In this document: piece by piece, positions 25,732 to 31,237 of the stretch | Layout of the letters: each line of letters starts with the position of its first letter | Numbering within the stretch: position 1 is the first letter of the stretch | NCBI GenBank assembly: GCA_018367495.1 | Contig: JAGZGB010000013.1 | Span: 1-31,237, forward strand | DNA length: 31,237 nucleotides | Source: Veillonella sp. | GTDB lineage: Bacteria; Bacillota_C; Negativicutes; Veillonellales; Veillonellaceae | Direction of reading: 5' to 3' | Position numbers and translations under genes: made by a program | The notes under the pieces: model-generated | Database searches by the model: none | The model's input: only the letters and a program-made list of their open reading frames with translations | What the model was told of the DNA's origin: nothing

Positions 25732-27504
25732 ATGAGCAGATATTTTGAAAATGAATTGATTGAACAAATCAAAGATGCAAATGATATTGTATCTGTAATA
25801 TCCGAGCATGTAGCTTTAAAGAAACGGGGCAAGAACTATTGGGGTTGTTGTCCATTTCATAATGAAAAGACGCCGTCCTTTAGTGTTGCCCCTGAAAAGG
25901 GCTTTTATTATTGTTTTGGCTGTCATGCATCGGGGAATGTCATTAAATTCCTCATGGAACTAGAGCATTTAAGCTTTGTAGAGGTTCTAGAGCGGCTTGC
26001 TAATCGTGCTAATATTCCCTTGCCGGAGGCAAAACTTTCACCAGAACAACGAGCTCGAGATGAACGACGAAAAAAACTATATGAAGCTTCAGAATTAGCG
26101 GCTACATTTTTCCATAACTGCCTTACTCAAACATCGATTGGTAAGGTGGGCCTTGATTACTTAAAAAAACGGGGCCTTACAAAAGATACAATTGAAAAAT
26201 TCAAATTAGGCTTTGCTCCAGATGGTTGGGATAAGTTGTATCGCGCCTTTCACGAACGTGGTATCGATGATTCTATTCTCTTGGAGTTGAATCTGGTCCG
26301 TAAAAACCAAAAGGGACAGTTTTACGATTTCTTTAGAAACCGAATTATGTTTCCTATTATGGATGGTAAAGGTCGTGTAGTTGCCTTTGGTGGTCGTGTT
26401 ATGGATGACAGCACGCCAAAATATTTAAACTCACCAGAATCAGCCATCTTTGAAAAGGGAAAACTATTATTTGCCTTTGATAAGGCTTATAAATCTATTC
26501 GTCAAGAGAGACAGGCTATCCTTGTGGAAGGGTATATGGACGTTATATCTGCTCATAACCATGGTGTTACTAATGTAGTAGCATCCTTGGGGACGGCTTA
26601 TACACGAGATCATGGTAATATATTAATGAGGCAGGCTGATGAAATTGTGCTAGCCTATGATATGGATGGTGCAGGTCGTCAAGCAGCAGCTAGGGCTATA
26701 GAATTATTACAAAATACGGACTTTAAGGTGCGTGTTCTGGCTATGCCAGATGGTAAGGATCCAGATGATTATGTACGTAATCATGGAGGACAAGCATTTA
26801 AAGATTTAGTAGCTAAAGCGGTTAAGCCTCTTGATTATTTATTAAGTGAGTCCTTAATTAAACATGACACAAATAATACGGAAGGGAAGCAAGCTGTTAT
26901 GGCTGATGTATTCCCATATATTGCTAATATAGATAGTCAAACACAACGGGATGATGCTCTAAAGACATTGGCATTACCACTATGGCTTGATAATAGTAGT
27001 ATTTTTAGATATTTCCGAGACTATGTAAAAAAAGGACAAATTGAATTGGTTGATACTGCGTCTACACCGTTGCCAACACAGGATTTACCTAAAGGTGATG
27101 CAGAAAAATTATTGTCCTTAGCCTTTACAGATGGTGAAGTGTTACAACATATGATGAGCTATTTGCCATTAGAAGACTTTGAAAAAATTGAATATCGAGG
27201 TATAATAGAAAAGATATTCACCTTATTTAAACAAGAAGGTCGTCTAGATGATACTGCCATTCAATCTGTTTTATCCCCATCGGAGTATGATATTTACTCT
27301 AGATTGGTTGTTATGAGTGACGATGAATATAAGGTACAAGTGCCTGGATTAATCCGCAAGATCAGGATTCATTCATTGCGTGAACAGTATAAAGCGCATT
27401 CAATTATGGCGGATCAATTAAAACGGGCAGGAGATTCGACATTTATTAGCGAATTACATAAGTGTCAGGAAATACAGAACTTAATTAGAGAATGGTCTAA
27501 GTAA
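25732..27504 (+). CDS. dnaG: DNA primase
   Basis: Makes RNA primers for replication with DnaB helicase. Domains: N-terminal CHC2 zinc-binding domain (CPFHNEKTPSF at about 40-50, CFGCHASG at about 61-68), catalytic TOPRIM domain (VEGYMDV with E266; AYDMDGAG next metal site) and a C-terminal helicase-binding region (from about 430). ATG 25732 (MSRYFENELI) is chosen because the SD GGGAAGGAGG lies 8 nt upstream; the in-frame TTG at 25726 is too close. Length 590 aa. It forms a two-gene unit with rpoD (gap 23 nt), the common dnaG-rpoD arrangement; rpsU is not present upstream. Confidence 0.96.
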   Translation: MSRYFENELIEQIKDANDIVSVISEHVALKKRGKNYWGCCPFHNEKTPSFSVAPEKGFYYCFGCHASGNVIKFLMELEHLSFVEVLERLANRANIPLPEAKLSPEQRARDERRKKLYEASELAATFFHNCLTQTSIGKVGLDYLKKRGLTKDTIEKFKLGFAPDGWDKLYRAFHERGIDDSILLELNLVRKNQKGQFYDFFRNRIMFPIMDGKGRVVAFGGRVMDDSTPKYLNSPESAIFEKGKLLFAFDKAYKSIRQERQAILVEGYMDVISAHNHGVTNVVASLGTAYTRDHGNILMRQADEIVLAYDMDGAGRQAAARAIELLQNTDFKVRVLAMPDGKDPDDYVRNHGGQAFKDLVAKAVKPLDYLLSESLIKHDTNNTEGKQAVMADVFPYIANIDSQTQRDDALKTLALPLWLDNSSIFRYFRDYVKKGQIELVDTASTPLPTQDLPKGDAEKLLSLAFTDGEVLQHMMSYLPLEDFEKIEYRGIIEKIFTLFKQEGRLDDTAIQSVLSPSEYDIYSRLVVMSDDEYKVQVPGLIRKIRIHSLREQYKAHSIMADQLKRAGDSTFISELHKCQEIQNLIREWSK

Positions 27505-27527
27505 TATAATGTAAGAAGGAGAGCGCT

Positions 27528-28691
27528 GTGGCTAAGAAAGTACAAAAAAGTCAAATAGAGGAGATTGTAGAACAACTTCTTGAAAAAGGCCGAAAAACCG
27601 GCGTGTTGACACAATCAGAGATTTCAGATGCTCTTCATGAGCAAACTGGACTTACTGCGGAACAATTAGACGATATTTATACTACATTTGGTAAATTAAA
27701 TATTGAAGTAGTGGCTGATATCGACAGTGAGGATGCGGACGCTAATCCAATAGAACCAGAAGAAGAGGATGAAGAAGATACTTCTAGTGAAAAGAATATC
27801 TCCATCGATTTAAGTGTAGACTCTGGTGTTAACATTGATGATCCTGTACGTATGTATCTCAAGGAAATTGGTCGTGTCCCATTGCTTTCTGCAGATGAAG
27901 AAATCGTTTTAGCAAAGCAAATTGAAGCTGGCGCAGCAGAAGATGCTACATATAAAGATATTCAACTTGCCAAAAAGGCTAAGAAAAAATTGGTAGATGC
28001 TAACTTGCGCTTAGTTGTAAGTATTGCAAAACGTTATGTAGGTCGCGGCATGTTATTCTTGGATTTGATTCAAGAAGGTAACTTGGGCCTTATTAAAGCT
28101 GTAGATAAGTTCGATTATACAAAGGGTTATAAATTCTCCACATATGCAACATGGTGGATTCGTCAAGCTATTACTCGTGCTATTGCGGACCAAGCTCGTA
28201 CGATTCGTATTCCTGTACATATGGTAGAAACAATCAATAAATTGATTCGTATTTCCAGACAATTATTGCAAGATAAAGGTCGTGAACCATTACCAGAAGA
28301 AATCGCAGAAGGTATGGGCATTACGGTAGAGCGCGTGCGTGAAATTCAAAAAATCGCACAAGAGCCAGTATCATTGGAAACTCCAATTGGTGAAGAGGAA
28401 GACTCTCACTTGGGAGACTTTATTGAGGACCAAGATGCTATTGCTCCAGATGATGCAGCTAGCTACATCTTATTACAAGAACAAATTGAAGATGTATTTA
28501 CATGCCTAACTGATCGTGAGCAACAAGTATTGATTTTGCGATTTGGTTTAAAAGATGGCAAACCGCGTACATTGGAAGAAGTTGGTCAACATTTTAATGT
28601 AACGCGTGAACGTATTCGTCAAATTGAAGGTAAAGCTCTTACTAAATTGCGCAATCGTGGAAAACGCGATAAAATTAAAGATTTCTTATAG
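27528..28691 (+). CDS. rpoD: Primary RNA polymerase sigma factor RpoD/SigA
   Basis: Housekeeping sigma factor, 387 aa (Bacillus SigA is 371). GTG start at 27528 with SD AAGAAGGAGAG. Region 1.1 is followed by an acidic linker (about 65-90), region 1.2 ([17 protein letters not shown]), region 2 ([41 protein letters not shown] for -10 recognition and melting), region 3 and region 4 ([20 protein letters not shown], -35 recognition). Promoters in this window fit its TTGACA/TATAAT type. Its holoenzyme is the target of the 6S RNA in this same window. The gene ends in a strong terminator. Confidence 0.97.
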   Translation: MAKKVQKSQIEEIVEQLLEKGRKTGVLTQSEISDALHEQTGLTAEQLDDIYTTFGKLNIEVVADIDSEDADANPIEPEEEDEEDTSSEKNISIDLSVDSGVNIDDPVRMYLKEIGRVPLLSADEEIVLAKQIEAGAAEDATYKDIQLAKKAKKKLVDANLRLVVSIAKRYVGRGMLFLDLIQEGNLGLIKAVDKFDYTKGYKFSTYATWWIRQAITRAIADQARTIRIPVHMVETINKLIRISRQLLQDKGREPLPEEIAEGMGITVERVREIQKIAQEPVSLETPIGEEEDSHLGDFIEDQDAIAPDDAASYILLQEQIEDVFTCLTDREQQVLILRFGLKDGKPRTLEEVGQHFNVTRERIRQIEGKALTKLRNRGKRDKIKDFL

Positions 28692-28706
28692 GATATTGAA
28701 TCTATT

Positions 28707-28750
28707 AAGGGTTGTAATACAGTGTTAGAGTACTGTATTGTAGCCCTTTT
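28707..28750 (+). terminator. Rho-independent terminator after rpoD
   Basis: A 17-bp stem with three G-U pairs (28707-28723 and 28732-28748), 8-nt loop, then TTTT. It starts 15 bases after the rpoD stop. Confidence 0.85.
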
Positions 28751-28812
28751 ATGATATAATTATACATAGCAGTAAGATTGAGTATTAATTAAAGAGACCT
28801 AGCCTATTTATC

Positions 28813-28842
28813 TTGACTAATAGTTAGGCTATTCGGTATAAT
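28813..28842 (+). promoter_or_regulatory. Promoter of the tRNA gene, flanked by an inverted repeat
   Basis: TTGACT (28813-28818), 18-nt spacer, TATAAT (28837-28842), start near 28849, 15 bases before the tRNA. TAGCCTA (28800-28806) and TAGGCTA (28825-28831) form a 7-bp repeat around the -35. A second possible promoter, the extended -10 TGATATAAT at 28752-28760, lies just after the rpoD terminator. Confidence 0.75.
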
Positions 28843-28864
28843 TAATGAGCTAGAAACTAACTGT

Positions 28865-28939
28865 GGGCCTATAGCTCAGGGGTAGAGCAACCGGCTCATA
28901 ACCGGTCGGTCCCTGGTTCGATCCCAGGTGGGCCCACCA
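28865..28939 (+). tRNA. tRNA with CAU anticodon, probably tRNA-Ile2 (or elongator Met)
   Basis: 75 nt with an encoded CCA. Acceptor GGGCCTA pairs with TGGGCCC, D stem GCTC/GAGC, anticodon stem ACCGG/CCGGT with loop CTCATAA, T stem CCTGG/CCAGG with loop TTCGATC. Anticodon CAT. It is not an initiator (no position 1-72 mismatch, no GGG/CCC anticodon stem). C4-G69 and C5-G68 in the acceptor are the features used by TilS to choose the Ile2 tRNA for lysidine at C34, hence the Ile preference; elongator Met remains possible. Confidence 0.9.
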
Positions 28940-28954
28940 ATTATGTTGATATCT

Positions 28955-28987
28955 ACCGTCCTTGAGAATTCAAGGGCGGTTATTTTT
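28955..28987 (+). terminator. Terminator after the tRNA
   Basis: An 11-bp stem with one G-U pair (28955-28965 and 28970-28980), 4-nt loop, then TATTTTTATA. Confidence 0.85.
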
Positions 28988-29008
28988 ATATATAGTAATA
29001 GAGGAATT

Positions 29009-29746
29009 ATGGAACCTAGACCTATGATGGATCGCTTAGAGGCGGTGTTTTCAATCGTACCAAAAGCTCATGCTATAGCTGATATTGGTACTGATCATGG
29101 ATATTTAGCAGTAGAACTTATCAACCGTAATCGTGCTGAATTTGTTATTGCTGGCGACGTGCATAAAGGACCTTTAGAATCTGCAAAAGAATATGTTCAA
29201 TCTTGTGGGTTAACTTCTAAAGTAGATTGTCGATTAGGGGATGGTCTAAAGGTAACAGAGAAGGGCGAATTAAATGGTGCCATTTGCTGTGGTATGGGTG
29301 GATATCTCATGCGCGATATTGTAGATGCCGGTCCAGAGCCTTTAGAGTTCTACGTATTACAACCACAGAATGGACAAAAAGAATTACGTCAATATATGGT
29401 ACAAAAGGGCTATGTTATCGTCCTTGAAATCATCGTTGAAGATGCAGGAAAGCTATATACTGCATTTTTAGCAGTGCGTAATGATCAGGTAGAAGCGTAT
29501 ACGGGCATGACTGAATACGTAGATGTTTATCAATCATTACCAGAGGATTCGTTATTATGGTCTGTAGGTGCTCTTTTGGAACAGGAACGACCATCACTTT
29601 GGACGAAATATATTGAGTACTTAATATATCAACGACAATGTGCACTAGACGGTATGACTGAGCAATTGAGCCATACAGATAAATATAAGGATTTAGAGCG
29701 TGAAGTAGAATTTCTGCACGGACTTTTAGAAGATAGAAAGAAGTGA
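29009..29746 (+). CDS. trmK: tRNA (adenine22-N1)-methyltransferase TrmK
   Basis: SAM-dependent methyltransferase of COG2384 that makes m1A22 in the D loop of bacterial tRNAs. The SAM-binding motif ADIGTDHGYL is near residues 26-35, the CCGMGGYL motif and LQPQNGQKELR at about 117-130 are family signatures. 245 aa. The start was set at ATG 29009 (MEPRPMMDRLE), after GAGGA at 29001-29005 (spacing is short, so ATG 29024 or 29027 are possible); the frame is open further back into the tRNA, but that is only read-through of the tRNA and terminator. It follows dnaG-rpoD as in many Firmicutes and is followed by the Nif3 gene. Confidence 0.92.
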   Translation: MEPRPMMDRLEAVFSIVPKAHAIADIGTDHGYLAVELINRNRAEFVIAGDVHKGPLESAKEYVQSCGLTSKVDCRLGDGLKVTEKGELNGAICCGMGGYLMRDIVDAGPEPLEFYVLQPQNGQKELRQYMVQKGYVIVLEIIVEDAGKLYTAFLAVRNDQVEAYTGMTEYVDVYQSLPEDSLLWSVGALLEQERPSLWTKYIEYLIYQRQCALDGMTEQLSHTDKYKDLEREVEFLHGLLEDRKK

Positions 29747-29751
29747 GCTTT

Positions 29752-30855
29752 ATGACAACAGTTCAACAAGTTATTACCTTAATGGAACAATTAGCCCCTC
29801 GATCCTATGCAGAATCTTGGGATAATGTGGGCCTCATGGTGGGGGATAGAAATGCTATCGTTACAGGCGTGTTAACTACATTAGATGTAACCGAGGAGGC
29901 CATTTCATATGCCATTGAACATGACTGTAATCTAATTGTTAGTCATCACCCGTTGATTTTTAAGGGCTTAAAACAATTGTCTTGTGATACGGCGCAAGGG
30001 CGAATGATTAATCAATTAATCCAACATAATATTGCCGTGTACAGTGCACATACCAATCTTGATATTGCACCTGGTGGCTTGAATGATATGTTGGCAGAAC
30101 AATTAGGTCTTATAGATGTTAAGGGCTTTATCAAAACTGGGAAAGACGCATTGTATAAGATAACCACCTTTGTACCTGAAAATGCAGCTGATGCGGTTCG
30201 AATGGCAATGGGAGCTGCTGGGGCTGGACGTATTGGTAACTATGAATACTGTAGTTTTAGTGCTCATGGTGAAGGTCGTTTTGTAGGCAATGATGACTCT
30301 CATCCTGTTGTGGGTGAAGCAGGATCTATGACAGTAGTACCAGAAGTACAAATCAATGCGTTGGTAGATGGTATACATTTGCAACACGTCATTGAAGCGA
30401 TGAAAGATGCACATCCTTATGAAGAGGCTGCTTATGAGGTACTATCCTTAGTTGAGCCGAAAGGGGCGACTCAATATTTAGGTCGTATTGGTAGATTACC
30501 AAACGCCTTAAATTTAGATACATTCCGTGAATGGGTACAGGAAGCATTACCAGAGGCTAATATTCGTTTTGCTGGCATAGTGCCTAAAGAAATTCAATCC
30601 ATAGCACTATGTTCTGGTGCCGGTGCTGAATTTATTAAGGATGCAGCTCGCTTGCGTGTAGACGCATATGTTACAGGCGATGTGAAATATCATGATGCAC
30701 AATTAGCTAAAGAGCTTGGATTGCTTGTAGTTGATGCAGGACATTTTGGCACAGAATCTATTGTTGCTAGCGGTTTACGTGACTATTTACTTAGTAAAGA
30801 TTTATCTGTTCCTGTGAAAGCTTTTACGGAACAGAATGATTTCTTTTTCTTATAA
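29752..30855 (+). CDS. Nif3-like dinuclear metal-centre protein (GTP cyclohydrolase I type 2 homolog)
   Basis: 367 aa member of the DUF34/NIF3 family, YqfO in Bacillus. Metal ligands lie in the N-terminal motif VSHHPLIFKG (about 64-73), YSAHTNLDIA (about 94-103), and the C-terminal YVTGDVKYHDA and DAGHFGTES motifs. An inserted domain of about 90-110 residues (about 130-230) is the PII/CutA-like insert typical of bacterial forms of this length. Biochemical role is unresolved; despite the name it has no shown GTP cyclohydrolase function. ATG 29752 is preferred to GTG 29743, which overlaps the trmK stop (GTGA). The trmK-nif3 pairing is conserved in Firmicutes, which suggests a related task. Confidence 0.9.
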   Translation: MTTVQQVITLMEQLAPRSYAESWDNVGLMVGDRNAIVTGVLTTLDVTEEAISYAIEHDCNLIVSHHPLIFKGLKQLSCDTAQGRMINQLIQHNIAVYSAHTNLDIAPGGLNDMLAEQLGLIDVKGFIKTGKDALYKITTFVPENAADAVRMAMGAAGAGRIGNYEYCSFSAHGEGRFVGNDDSHPVVGEAGSMTVVPEVQINALVDGIHLQHVIEAMKDAHPYEEAAYEVLSLVEPKGATQYLGRIGRLPNALNLDTFREWVQEALPEANIRFAGIVPKEIQSIALCSGAGAEFIKDAARLRVDAYVTGDVKYHDAQLAKELGLLVVDAGHFGTESIVASGLRDYLLSKDLSVPVKAFTEQNDFFFL

Positions 30856-30867
30856 TATTGCATTTTC

Positions 30868-30897
30868 TTGCAACAAATAGGCTAGCTATGATAAACT
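30868..30897 (+). promoter_or_regulatory. Probable promoter of the RNase P RNA gene
   Basis: TTGCAA (30868-30873), 18-nt spacer, TAAACT (30892-30897) preceded by TGA (extended -10). Transcription would start just before the conserved 5' end of rnpB, near 30903. An alternative -10 is GATAAA at 30890. TTGCA/TGCAA flanks a short loop at 30858-30872 and may be a weak end signal for the gene before. Confidence 0.5.
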
Positions 30898-30901
30898 GAA
30901 T

Positions 30902-31237
30902 TGAAGCAAGTATGAAAGACGGTTGCGAGTCCATAGGACTCGAGGAAAGTCCGAGCTCCATAGGGCAGGATGCCAGATAACGTCTGGCGAGGGTAACCTT
31001 AGGGAAAGTGCCATAGAAAAGGAAACCGCCACGTCAGTGGTAAGGGTGGAAAGGTGAGGTAAGAGCTCACCAGCAGTTTGGTAACAGGCTGGCTCGGTAA
31101 ACCCCATCCGGAGCAAGACCGAATAGGGAAGGGTTAAGGGTGGTCCCGCCTACCTTCCGGGTTGTGTCGCTCGAGCGTGCAGGCGACTGTACGCCTAGAA
31201 AGATAATCGTCACCGCGCAAGCGGAACAGAACTCGGC
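30902..31237 (+). ncRNA. rnpB: RNase P RNA, 3' end outside window
   Basis: Catalytic RNA of RNase P, which matures the 5' ends of tRNAs. Seen directly: the hairpin CGAGTCC/GGACTCG (30926-30942), the universal core GAGGAAAGTCCGAGCTCC just after it (CR-I), AGAAAAGGAAACCGCC-like P10/11 region, GCTCGGTAAACCCC (CR-IV area), and near the window end ACAGAACTCGGC (CR-V). CCGAG at 30951-30955 pairs with CTCGG at 31232-31236 as helix P4. The layout resembles type A (ancestral) RNA, which is expected in Negativicutes, rather than the Bacillus type B. Only the last part (P4 end and P1 3' strand) is missing. Confidence 0.95.

Noticed and set aside
28928..29008. Upstream extension of trmK starting inside the tRNA
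   Set aside because: The frame is open by chance through the tRNA 3' end and terminator; the homologous part of TrmK begins after 29009.
30886..31116. 76-codon minus-strand frame over rnpB
   Set aside because: It lies on conserved RNase P RNA; no evidence of coding.
1..31237. CRISPR arrays, insertion sequences, prophage or toxin-antitoxin modules
   Set aside because: No regularly spaced direct repeats, transposase/integrase motifs or paired small genes were found; all genes are conserved housekeeping types on one strand.

Overview
The window (about 40% GC by eye, all genes on the + strand) looks like core chromosome from a low-GC Firmicute of the Negativicutes type, most likely Veillonella or a close relative. 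This is an inference from gene content and order: an [FeFe]-hydrogenase maturase HydG, recJ-rel-MBL-fur-hemZ-hisS-aspS, a 6S RNA between aspS and rarA (the same neighbourhood as in Bacillus), ftsK-rodZ-like-ygiQ-rimO-cinA-recA-recX-rny, dnaG-rpoD, trmK-nif3, and an RNase P RNA whose core resembles type A. There are no transposases, integrases, CRISPR arrays, phage genes or toxin-antitoxin pairs.

Layout. (1) 2-1325: 3' part of hydG with a good terminator. (2) 1390-11374: a tightly packed, probably co-transcribed block covering DNA repair (recJ), stringent response (rel), a small metallo-beta-lactamase-fold hydrolase, an iron-type regulator (fur), coproporphyrinogen oxidation/dehydrogenation (hemZ) and two tRNA synthetases (hisS, aspS). 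Junctions are 11 nt apart, overlap (TAATG, ATGA) or are coupled. A GATAAT-repeat sequence resembling a Fur box lies in the leader. (3) 11415-11628: 6S RNA with its own promoter. (4) rarA with its own promoter. (5) 13149-23739: ftsK, a truncated RodZ-like membrane HTH protein, ygiQ, an orphan solute-binding protein, rimO, cinA, recA, recX. (6) rny from a near-consensus promoter, ending in a perfect 14-bp hairpin. (7) dnaG-rpoD behind a structured leader, ending in a terminator. (8) A CAU-anticodon tRNA, bracketed by a strong promoter and a terminator. (9) trmK and the Nif3-family gene. (10) RNase P RNA, cut by the window end.

Together this is a housekeeping region for information processing: replication (dnaG), transcription (rpoD, 6S), translation (hisS, aspS, tRNA, rimO, trmK), RNA decay and processing (rny, rnpB), recombination (recJ, rarA, recA, recX, ftsK) and stress or metal regulation (rel, fur). 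I see no new multi-gene system. The points worth a second look are regulatory or structural: a probable AUU start codon for rny, a perfect 10-bp inverted repeat inside recX, mutually exclusive pairings in the 6S RNA, inverted repeats in the dnaG, rarA and tRNA promoters, a RodZ-like protein without its extracytoplasmic domain, an AspRS with a non-discriminating signature, and a Fur-like box ahead of the fur-containing block.
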